A program made the position numbers and the translations under genes. A stretch of DNA of 64,000 nucleotides from Prostheceraeus crozeri (Eukaryota; Platyhelminthes; Polycladida; Euryleptidae): NCBI GenBank assembly GCA_907163375.1, contig CAJQUW010005335.1, positions 62,001 to 126,000 on the forward strand, given 5' to 3'. Below the pieces are notes generated by a model. That model saw only the letters and a list, made by a program, of their open reading frames with translations. It was not told the DNA's origin and searched no databases. Positions 48,626-56,435 of this stretch are shown here, piece after piece. Position 1 is the first letter of the stretch. Every line of letters starts with the position of its first letter.

Positions 48626-49880
48626 ATGTCTTTGCTTATCGAAAATAAATTTAGATTAGACGATCCTCCGTTCGTCAGTTATAATCAAAAAAAGAATGAC
48701 TATATAAGAATTGCTATGAATCCCGGTTCTTCCAGTAGAGTAAATACTGGAGGAGATTTAATTTTTGAAGTAGATAATCAGCAAAGTTATTTATATTTAC
48801 CTGATTCATTTTTACACTGTGAATATTCTTTGTATAGTGATGCCAATTTTACAACACCATTACCAGATACCGATAATATTGCATTAGAGAATAATTTCTT
48901 TCCAAAATTATTTACACAAATGCGTTTAGATGTTGCAACTCAAAATATAGAAACAATAAGTGATTCTCCAGGTGTAATTGATACAATGCTTAGATTTGTA
49001 ACAATTGGTAAAAATAATAAAAAGCATGAAATCGAAGGTTGGTTTCCTGATACTAATGATGGTATAATTGTTGATGATTTAACTCACGCTGGAACAGATG
49101 CCGCAGGAATTGCGAAAGATGTAGAAAATATTGCAAAACATTTAAATAAAACAAATAATGATGCATATAAAGAAAGACGTGAGTTTAACAAGAAAAGTAA
49201 ACAGACAGTTAATTGGTCATTGTCTCCATTATTCGGATATTTAGATATGATAAAATATCATATCAATTAAAATTTAAATTAATAATTCATCGTACAGCAA
49301 ATAATGAATTAATCTTTTTTGTAAGACTGGAAAAAAAGCATATTTAAAAATTGATAGACTTGAATGGTGGATTAAGCATATTACTCCTAGTTTAGAGATT
49401 GAAACAGCTATTGCAAAAAGATTAAATACTAACAAACCAATTCCAGTTAATTTTCTAAAGCGTACTGCTAGTTCAGTAACTTTTTCCGAACAAAGATTTA
49501 ACTGGCATTTTACTAGAACTGCGAATACCCCAAGATATTTATTACTAACTTTTCAAAGAAATAATTCTCCAAGTTTTGATAAGAACAATAATCTTTTTCA
49601 TATTAATACAATTCGAAGTTTACAAGTTTCATTAAATCAAACCCGATATCCAATTGATCCATTAAGATTCGATGATACCAATAATCAATTTATGGAAGGA
49701 TATGATTCTTATCGAAATCTTTGTATAGAATTTGGAGTTGAACCACAATTAACTCCTGGAGATTGGAGACATTTATATCCAATTTTCTGTTTCGATTTAA
49801 GTGCGCAATCAGAAGATATTATTAAAAATGGTTGTGATGTAACAATTAATATTGAAAAAAAGATTCCACAACTTCATTGA
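48626..49880 (+). pseudogene. Major capsid protein region (PY, double jelly roll), broken
   Basis: Begins MSLLIENKFRLDDPPFVSYN after TTTTATAAAA. Family features: GGDLIFEVDNQQSYLYLPDS with strand-rich segments in the first jelly roll, FFPKLFTQMRLDV, then a helical lysine-rich loop, PLFGYLDMIK, and in the second half LEWWIKHITPSLE, FNWHFTRTANTPRYLLLTFQ and YPIDPLRFDD. Close to the C-terminus stands TPGDWRHLYPIFCFDLSAQ, the pattern I know from Polinton and adintovirus hexon-like proteins (L..WR.LYPI...D.S.Q). It would form the hexons of an icosahedral shell. Coding-like throughout but broken. Confidence 0.8.
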
Positions 49881-49955
49881 TGGCTTATGGTTTATTGCTA
49901 GAAGATGTAAAATATTCTATTGAAGTTCTTAATGGGAAGATGACTAGAATAAATT

Positions 49956-50097
49956 AATTAAAAATTTTTCATAACTAGAATAGATTAAAACTTTTGGTAA
50001 CTTAAAATTTTTGGTACTTAGAATAGATAAAAAATTTTGTTAACTTAAAAATTTTTCGTAACTTAAAATTTTTTAGTAACTTAAAATTTTTTTATTA
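49956..50097. repeat. A+T-rich tandem repeat between capsid genes
   Basis: A unit of about 20-25 bp of the type GTAACTTAAAATTTTT repeats about five times with variation. Confidence 0.65.
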
Positions 50098-50100
50098 AAA

Positions 50101-50628
50101 ATGTCGCAAGCGAAAAGTAATATTAATAATAAAACTGTTGAATTAAAATTACGTAATATTGTTGACAAAAATACCCCTAAAACTATTACGATTAATAAAA
50201 AAAAGTATTACATAAGTAAACCAATGATAGAGAATATTCAATTACAAGAAGAAAAGAATGGCGGGATTCTCCCATTAATTCCACTAATAATAGGAGGCAT
50301 AGCAGCTGCAGGAAGTGTTGCAGGCGGGACAGCTGGTATTGTCCAAGCAGTAAATAAAAATAAATCAGAGAAGGCAGCATTAGAAGAACAAAAACGTCAT
50401 AATAGAGAGTTAGAGAAAGTTGCTAGGGGTGAAGGGACATCGGAGATGTCTTCCAGGGCTTCGCCCGAAGGAAAAGGAGTAGTAGATAATTTTATTAGTA
50501 AATTAAAATTAGTTGATGAAGGAAAACGAGTTCTCAAAAATATTCTCCACAATGTTGATGATTTAATTGAAATTAAAGAAACTAAAGATGGTTCTGGAAT
50601 ATATCTAAGTCCTAGTATGATAAGGTAA
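50101..50628 (+). CDS. pX-like small virion protein, 175 aa
   Basis: A basic N-terminus (KTITINKKKYYISKP) is followed by NGGILPLIPLIIGGIAAAGS, a Gly/Ala hydrophobic segment (residues 53-72), then a helical charged stretch with EEQKRHNRELEKVARG and a C-terminal GSGIYLSP motif. The GG(I/F)LPL...GGxAGI.(Q/K)AVN...RHN...G.(G/Y)LYL layout is the one I associate with the pX-like protein of Polintons and adintoviruses. A GC-rich double hairpin (50436-50470) inserts EGTSEMSSRASPEG into the linker. The gene lies between major capsid and phospholipase. Confidence 0.65.
   Translation: MSQAKSNINNKTVELKLRNIVDKNTPKTITINKKKYYISKPMIENIQLQEEKNGGILPLIPLIIGGIAAAGSVAGGTAGIVQAVNKNKSEKAALEEQKRHNRELEKVARGEGTSEMSSRASPEGKGVVDNFISKLKLVDEGKRVLKNILHNVDDLIEIKETKDGSGIYLSPSMIR
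50436..50470. repeat. Double-hairpin element 4, in frame in the pX-like gene
   Basis: Perfect hairpin GACATC-GGA-GATGTC (50436-50450), then GGGC-TTC-GCCC (50456-50466) inside CTTCC...GAAGG. It encodes SSRASPEG; the same 18-bp core with two differences encodes SSRASPD in the polymerase region (41618-41668). Confidence 0.8.
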
Positions 50629-50635
50629 TAACCTC

Positions 50636-50650
50636 AGGACCTTTGGTTCT
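50636..50650. repeat. Possible degenerate hairpin after the pX-like gene
   Basis: GGACC-TTT-GGTTC with one wobble pair, directly after CCTCAGG. It lies just past the stop codon at 50628. Layout and loop size suit the double-hairpin family, but the stems are weak. Confidence 0.35.
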
Positions 50651-50699
50651 ATTAGGTAAAACATTTATTTTATCTTTTAAATTTTTTTTATCTTTTAAA

Positions 50700-51160
50700 A
50701 TGAATTCTAAAAATTCCGAAAATTTAATTAAATTAAAAATTTCTAATTTAGATTTATTAAATTATCTATTAAACAAAAATAAAAACTCAAATTGTCAGCA
50801 TATTGGAGGTGACATACAAACATACAAACATTAGAAAACTTTCCTGGCTTTATTTGGAGTAAATATTCGAAAGAAAAACATCTTCCTGGTCATTCATATA
50901 CCGGTCCAGGAACTCGATTAGATATAAGACTAGATGAGAATAATAATCCGAAACCAGGTGAAGAACCAATAAATAGAGTAGATGCCGCAGCTTACAGGCA
51001 TGATTTAGCTTATCAAAATCATGATCTAAGTTCTCGCCATGCAGCTGATAAGAAGATGATTCAAGAATTAGATAGTATTCAAAATCCTACATTTAGAGAA
51101 AAAATTGAAAGAATGTTAAGAAAGCTTTACAAGCTAAAATATTATTCGGTCAGGGTTTAA
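50700..51160 (+). pseudogene. Phospholipase A2-domain virion protein region, broken
   Basis: The region starts MNSKNSENLIKLKISNLDLL after TTTTAAA. Its second half carries HLPGHSYTGPGTRLDIRL, NRVDAAAYRHDLAYQNH and HAADKKMIQELD. YTGPGT is the calcium-binding loop and HDLAY the catalytic His-Asp of the phospholipase A2 fold of parvovirus VP1 and of Polinton and adintovirus virion proteins, which open endosomal membranes during entry. Length of the domain (about 110 codons) is usual. It lies between the pX-like gene and the integrase. Confidence 0.8.
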
Positions 51161-51997
51161 ATGAAAATCATAATTCAGACGTTTATGCGTCTGAAATCCA
51201 CAAGGAATATAGAAGGCCTAAATATCTATTGAAAGTAAAAGTATTTAATAAAGATGATATTTGGAGTGCTGATCTTATTCATATGCCGAATGAAGGAGGG
51301 TTTAAGTACGCATTGACCGTTATAGATTTATATACACGATACGCTTGGGTAAAGCCTTTAAAAAATAAAAGTGGTCTATCAGTTAAATATGCGTTTGAAG
51401 AAATCTTTAAAGAAAGTAAGAGAAAGCCAAAAAAATTGTTTGTTGATAAAGGATCGGAATTTTATAACCGAAACGTTCAGCCACTATTTGAAACAGACGA
51501 AAGTCATCGCCAAGGCTCAGTTTATTCAACTGAAAATCCAGGAAAGGCTGTAGTGATAGAAAGATTCAATCGGACGTTAAAAAATAAATTATTCAAGAAA
51601 TTTACTGAGCAAAGAAATCAGAAATGGTTGAAGATATTACCAGGAATTGTGGAAGAGTACAATAATAAAGTTCATTCTGGTATTGAAGAAACTCCAAAGA
51701 ATGCTTCTGACGACCCTGATTTGATAAGAAAAAAAAATATTCGAGAATAATAATTTGAATGAGAGTAATCCGAATTTGCAGAAACTTAAGCCGAAATTTA
51801 AAATTGGTGATAGAGTTAGAATATTTAAATATAAGAATAAATTTGAAAAAGGCTTTGTTGGCTATTGGACTAAAGAAATATTTGAAGTTTGCAAAATAAA
51901 TCAAACTTATCCGATTACTTATGAAATTAAAGATTTAGATAATGAGGATATTAGAGGTCGTTTTTATCAAAATGAATTACAACGAACTGATTTTTAA
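51161..51997 (+). pseudogene. INT: Integrase region (RVE type), broken
   Basis: Inserts the element into host DNA with a 6-bp target duplication, as observed here. The core shows the D,D-35-E residues: first Asp in WSADLIHM, second in LFVDKGSEF, Glu in VIERFNRTLKNKL, plus the usual EYNNKVHSGIEETP downstream. The reading is open before the first alternative start, with VYASEIHKEYRRP as in other Polinton integrases. The final part (51755-51997) is the beta-rich C-terminal domain: KFKIGDRVRIFKYKNKFEKG, then YWTKEIFEV and RGRFYQNELQR. Located next to the protease as in many Polintons. Treated as broken. Confidence 0.85.
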
Positions 51998-52018
51998 TTA
52001 TCATTATCATTATTATTA

Positions 52019-52043
52019 GGCGTAGCCATAGAACCTACGGTTC
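52019..52043. repeat. Double-hairpin element 5, at the protease 3' end
   Basis: GGC-GTA-GCC (52019-52027) and GAACC-TAC-GGTTC (52031-52043), both perfect with 3-nt loops. The stop codon region of the protease gene lies inside, so its last residues (LNEP) come from the hairpin. Same placement as element 1 at the end of ATPase 1. Confidence 0.75.
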
Positions 52044-52493
52044 GTTCAATTCTAACATAATATCTAGAGATGGTACTCCTTCCTGTAATTTAAATAAAAC
52101 ATAAAGACATAATTGACCACAATAAGTAGTTCCTGGTTTTTGAATTTGAAACGTATTATAAATTCCATTGCCAAGTAATTTTTTGACTTCGTTTGTAGGT
52201 GGAAGTCCGTATGAGTCAAAATAATAGTTCTCAGCCTCCGGGTGGTCAAAATAATAATTAGAACAGTTTATATTTCTTTGTCCTGCTGACCAATGTACAC
52301 CTTTTTCATCTGACGTATGAAGATTCGTTATGAAATTTACAGTTATTGTTGGCCTATTGTTTAGGAATTGTAATTCGTCTCTCATTAGAACATGAAAATT
52401 CTTTATTCCTAATCGATTAGCGATTTTCTTTAGGTCGAAATTCGTTGTCGTTTGTGTTCCATATAATTTAAAAAACTCCTTTATGTTGCTCAT
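52035..52493 (-). CDS. PRO: Adenain-like cysteine protease (PRO)
   Basis: 152 residues from ATG (MSNIKEFFKLYG), A-rich leader. Catalytic elements of the Ulp1/adenain fold in order: His in DEKGVHWSAGQ (about 67), Asp in YYFDSYGLPPTNEV (about 93), the oxyanion Gln in FQIQ, and Cys in GTTYCGQLCLYVLF (about 124). This is the maturation protease that trims capsid precursors in adenoviruses and Polintons. Length is short but near family size (150-210). It converges on the integrase gene. The frame looks open in this copy. Confidence 0.85.
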   Translation of the reverse strand: MSNIKEFFKLYGTQTTTNFDLKKIANRLGIKNFHVLMRDELQFLNNRPTITVNFITNLHTSDEKGVHWSAGQRNINCSNYYFDHPEAENYYFDSYGLPPTNEVKKLLGNGIYNTFQIQKPGTTYCGQLCLYVLFKLQEGVPSLDIMLELNEP

Positions 52494-52528
52494 TTTATAA
52501 TAAAAAAATTTCTTAAGGGACCCCTAGA

Positions 52529-52706
52529 AGTCAGAAGGGGGGGTATTGATTTAAAACTGTTCTCTAATGATGTCTTTCCTTACTACTTAGTCAGAAGGGG
52601 GTATTGATTTAAAACATTTTTATAATGATGACTTTCCTTACTACTTAGTCAGAAGGGGGGGTATTGATTTAAAACTGATCCACAATCATGTCTTTCCTTA
52701 CTACTT
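52529..52706. repeat. Three tandem 60-bp units with G-runs
   Basis: Each unit has AGTCAGAAGGGGG(GG)TATTGATTTAAAAC followed by TTCCTTACTACTT. Units are about 60, 58 and 60 bp. The G-tract of five to seven bases is exceptional in this A+T-rich element. The array lies directly upstream of the protease start and separates it from its partial duplicate. Confidence 0.85.
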
Positions 52707-52740
52707 ATTCAATTTTGAAATGATTTAATTTAATCTAAAT

Positions 52741-52923
52741 TTAAACGTTACATTGTTGCATTGTATTAGTAGAGTTAGTGTTTCGCACATCTTTTATCAA
52801 TAGTAATTCATTACTCATCAATATGTGAAAATTCTTTATTCCCAATTGCTTAGCAATCTCATTTAAATCGAAATTCGTAGTTTGTTTGCCGTATATTTTT
52901 TGGAAGTCTCTAATGTTTCTCAT
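52741..52923 (-). pseudogene. Partial duplicate of the protease N-terminus
   Basis: MRNIRDFQKIYGKQTTNFDL and IAKQLGIKNFHILMSNEL parallel MSNIKEFFKLYGTQTT and IANRLGIKNFHVLMRDEL of the protease. It has none of the catalytic parts. Same strand, about 250 bp further out, so it is a tandem duplicate of the 5' end of the gene. Confidence 0.75.
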
Positions 52924-53128
52924 TTTTATAGAAGATAAAATGTTTCTATTATATTACCGTAAATGAGAAAATAAAAACAACACATGGATATTTCAATTTG
53001 GTTACATCCACTTTGCATACATTCAATTTGGATACATTGAAATACATGTAAATTTGTCCACGCTGTAGACGCGTTCTAATTGGTTGAAACACTCTATTGC
53101 ATTTACATGTGCAACAGGAAATAACATT

Positions 53129-53264
53129 GCATATAAAACAGGAAATAGCATTGCATATAAAACAGACAGATACAAGTTTTCTAAACAATAGGATTTCTGT
53201 CCACGAGTGGACAAGGTTTCATTGGTTGAAACACTCTATTGTATTTACATTGCATATAAAACAG
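53129..53264 (+). promoter_or_regulatory. Three TATA-like boxes (GCATATAAAACAG)
   Basis: Identical 13-bp boxes at 53129-53141, 53153-53165 and 53252-53264, the first two inside a tandem 24-bp repeat. On the plus strand they would fire towards the right terminal repeat. Repeat-driven coincidence is possible. Confidence 0.25.
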
Positions 53265-53588
53265 AGGGGTTTCAAGAATGATAAATTTTCTTCACAGCGC
53301 GTCTAATGTTAACGCGTTGATTTGATTAGTTGAATGGCGCAGTATTTTAGCTGAATGGCACACCATTGTTAAGAAAATTAAAATGAAATAGCATAGGTCT
53401 AAACGAAAATAAAGTGTCGTGCGGCCGTATCGCAATAACAATAGCGGTGTTTAACATCCAAATTCCATTGAATATGTCAGCGCAATATTGACGCACCATT
53501 GTTTGGGAGAAGAATGGAATCATTTGGAATGTCACATAATTGCTTTACACAATGAAGTCAATCTTCCGTTAACATTAGGTCGTGACTT

Positions 53589-53879
53589 TTAAAGTACAAG
53601 AGAAACAGACACCCAACAAAGCGTAGGAAATTTGTCTGCTAATTTACCTAATTTCATAACAAATGAAACTTCGGTGCGTGAATAATTGATATGATTTTGC
53701 TTCAAGAGACTATAAAAATAAGACTTGTCATTATCACAAACAGAGAGCAGATAGTGCTTACCGATAAAAATTTTACACATAACACTGAGTGAATTGTTTC
53801 TTTTTTCATGCAACAAGAATTTGTGTAAGTTTACAATTGTTTTATTCTCTCCACCATTTGGCTCTATGAAATCACTCAA
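53589..53879 (-). CDS. Unrecognised 96-codon frame
   Basis: ATG start, MSDFIEPNGGENKTIVNLHK, with a mixed composition unlike the Asn/Lys-rich proteins of the element. No motif, membrane segment or coiled coil. It may be chance or part of captured DNA. Confidence 0.2.
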   Translation of the reverse strand: MSDFIEPNGGENKTIVNLHKFLLHEKRNNSLSVMCKIFIGKHYLLSVCDNDKSYFYSLLKQNHINYSRTEVSFVMKLGKLADKFPTLCWVSVSLVL

Positions 53880-54365
53880 AGTATCTGTAAATTCATGCCT
53901 CTCAAAATATATTCCTCTTGAATTCCTCCCGTAATTTTTTCATCCTCCCTGGCAACGATTGTTTTCTTCTATCTTCAAATTGATCTTGTCTCATTTTGAG
54001 AAATATATGACGAGAGCGTTTTGACACAACCTTCACTGACAAGAAACACTGTTAAATTAAATAAGTCTTCAGCACAATTGTTTGAAATAGCCATATCGAT
54101 TATTGTTGTTGTGTATTATTTCACGGCATTGCAGCCGGAGTAGGATTTGCTGGTTATATATTCCACGTCTTACAAATGTCTAAGTGGGTGTAGCAGCTGT
54201 TTGTTCTTTCATACATTGTTTCCTTTCAAATGTTTGAGTTGGAGGACACAGCTCCTTACACTGAAATGCATTTTATTCATAAATGCGAGAAGCAGATGTT
54301 CTCTACAATTGAATGACAATTGTAAAAGTACCTAAACTTATTGTTAAGAATATGTCAATTACTTC

Positions 54366-55025
54366 AAATATTTTTAGTCACATGATATATTTTAAAAACC
54401 TGAAAAATGGATTTAAAAGACGTTTTTAAAAATACCAATTTTCAGTGTCCTAGAACGGTCATGATTTGAGCAATGAAAATTGTAATTCTCAAATTTTGAG
54501 ATTCTTAACTTTTATGATTTTTTCGGTGTCCTGCAACGGTCATGATTTGAGCGGGGGTGAAAATTGTAATTCTCAAATTTTGAGATTCTTAACTTTTATA
54601 ATTTTTTCAGTGTCCTGCAACGGTCATGATTTTCAAAGTAAAAAATGATCTTAATCTCAAATTTGAGATTCTTAACTTTTATGATTTTTTCGGTGTCCTG
54701 CAACGGTCATGATTTTAACAGGGGTGAAAATTGTAATTCTCAAATTTTGAGATTTTGAAAAATTTGAAAAATTGGGTATTTTTTTTATATGGACCAAATT
54801 CATGAATTTAGACCTTTTTTCAGGTTTTTAAGACCTAAATACATGAATTTATGTCGTTTTTAAAAATACCATTTTTGAAAAAAATGGTATTTTTTGAATG
54901 GACCAAATTCATGTATTTAGGTCTTAAAAACCTGAAAAAAGGTCTAAATTCATGAATTTGTTGTTTTTAAAGATACTATTTTTTTGAATTTTATGGTGTC
55001 CTGGAACGGTCTTCTTCCCATTACT
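54366..55025 (-). repeat. Polinton right terminal inverted repeat (about 660 bp)
   Basis: Complement of 36439-37016 with one extra 84-bp unit. The tip motif (complement GACCGTTCCAGGACAC) at 54995-55011 recurs at 54444, 54525, 54609 and 54692. The same nested palindrome as on the left is present. Ends CCCATTACT at 55025, then TACACT. Confidence 0.95.
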
Positions 55026-55031
55026 TACACT

Positions 55032-55428
55032 TCTCAAGAATAATGATGCGACATTCTTAGCATATCTGATGACTTCTTCTGTCAGATAATTAAATAATGT
55101 CGGTTTAAAGGCTCTCAGAAAATATTTTCTATAAAATTCGAGGCGCTGTTATGAGTATATTGAGTTCATCTCTAAGTCGTCTTGTTGATGTATTTATGTT
55201 GTCTTCTATCACAGCTTCAACATGGTCAATGTGATCTCATCGTTCAAGCGATCAGTTATTTTCCATCAGTGATAATTTCAGTTACGAAGCACTTCTCCTA
55301 CCCACTTCTTCATCACATGTTATCCGTCTGGTATTAGTCCCTGAAGGAATCGATTTCACAGATTGTTTCGGAGTTTCGTGGAAATGCTGTCAGTATCATG
55401 TCAGCAATGAGTAGTCACTACGCGATTA
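55032..55428. other. Right flank of the Polinton, nothing recognised
   Basis: Host-like composition, no open frame of note. Confidence 0.45.
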
Positions 55429-55553
55429 GCAATAGAATAAAATGAAACAAACGATAGATCAAATTGCCATGTTAAAGATATGCGGCTGGCAGTATTCGAA
55501 CCTACGTCCCTGGTTAGCTAGACATGTACTCCACTAACTGAGTTACTAGCCGC
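55429..55553 (-). repeat. tRNA-derived SINE, copy 2
   Basis: On the minus strand a full tRNA-like head: GCGGCTA pairs with the end AGCCGC, A-box TAACTCAGTTAGTGG, loop CTAGCTA (AGC at the anticodon place), B-box GGTTCGAATAC at normal spacing (43 bp). The anticodon stem is poorly paired. The downstream body matches copy 1 at 35323-35446. The head suggests an alanine-type tRNA ancestor, tentatively. Confidence 0.6.
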
Positions 55554-56168
55554 TTACATGTGACTGTGTCGATTGGAAGGCTTAAAACCTCGGCATCACA
55601 CATGAATTGCATAGCAGTTGTAGTCAATGAATGAATATTTATTCACAATTGTGCTGCCGATATTAAGGCAAGCAGCGGGGTTCGATTGTCCATCAAAGCA
55701 ATCGAGTCCAAAGATGATCGATAAAGTAACATTCCAGTTATTTCTTCACAACAGAACATAGAATCGGAAGCGAAATGCTTGGATTGGGAGTGTGACTCAA
55801 ATTCAAACATATTTTAAATTGAGATTACATCAAATACAAATATCCCTTGTCACATCTGAACGCATTGCACTTTAAGCTGTGGCAGTTACTAGGTTAAGTT
55901 TAGTTTTAATTTACTTAGCCAAAAATTGCTCATTAAGAAGAAACTGGGCTCCATCACAGAAAGTTGAAAAGCACTGGCTTAGATAGGTAGTATAGAGCAA
56001 AGCAAAAGTCAAGCTGTTTTACATCACTGCAAAACAATGTTTTTCGGATGTGCATAGTGTACCCTTTATACTGTCATGGAAGCCGAAAACATGTTTTGTG
56101 ATTTTTCTTAATTCTTTTTTGATGGCAATTGGAGTGGCATTAAAAAGAGTTATGAGTAAAAAGTATTG
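55554..56168. other. Stretch without a recognisable gene
   Basis: Nothing supported on either strand. Confidence 0.4.
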
Positions 56169-56435
56169 CTGCTTTTATGAAAAAGGAGTGTCTCTTCAAA
56201 TCAGATGCTATTCTAATAACTTCAACCGGATTCGATTGGAGAACAGTGAGATGGGCTACTGGCCACAGTCTTCGTCAGAAAGTTGAAAAGGCTACCTTAA
56301 CTTCAACTTCCTTTTCAACTTTCTGACGAAGATAGTGGCCAGTAGCCCATCTCACTGTTCTCCAATCGAAGTCGGTTGAAGTTATTAGAATAATATCTGA
56401 TTTGAAGAGATGTTCTTTATTTTCATATAAAAGCA
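56169..56435. repeat. 267-bp fold-back hairpin
   Basis: Arms of about 120-130 bp (56169-56289 and 56306-56435) are near-perfect complements around a loop of about 16 bp; core phrases are GGAGAACAGTGAGATGGGCT and its complement. A hairpin MITE is likely. No target duplication could be assigned. Confidence 0.75.

Larger units (their letters stand above)
52930..54365. other. Non-coding segment between protease and right terminal repeat, host-like composition
   Basis: A 1.4-kb segment visibly richer in G+C than the rest of the element. It contains an exact 21-bp direct repeat, ATTGGTTGAAACACTCTATT plus G, at 53079 and 53221, and the box GCATATAAAACAG three times. No recognisable coding domain. 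It could be a control region or captured host DNA. Confidence 0.45.
36439..55025. mobile_element. Polinton/Maverick element, 18.6 kb, broken
   Basis: The ends AGTAATGGG and CCCATTACT (Polintons usually begin AG and end CT) are directly flanked by a perfect 6-bp duplication TACACT (36433-36438 and 55026-55031), the size typical of Polinton integration. Inside are the hallmark parts: protein-primed polymerase B, RVE integrase, packaging ATPase, adenain-like protease, double-jelly-roll major capsid, penton-like minor capsid. Length is within the usual 15-20 kb. The element is markedly more A+T-rich than the flanks. The near-identical terminal repeats indicate a recent insertion, while the coding regions carry roughly six to ten breaks, so it is a fossil; some apparent breaks could be sequence error. 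Confidence 0.95.

Noticed and set aside
36439-55025. LTR retrotransposon or endogenous retrovirus, because of the RVE integrase
   Set aside because: No reverse transcriptase, gag or direct LTRs; inverted ends, a 6-bp duplication, polymerase B and capsid genes identify a Polinton.
55482-55553. Functional tRNA-Ala gene
   Set aside because: A and B boxes and acceptor pairing are good, but the anticodon stem pairs poorly and the downstream body matches another dispersed copy, so a SINE fits better.
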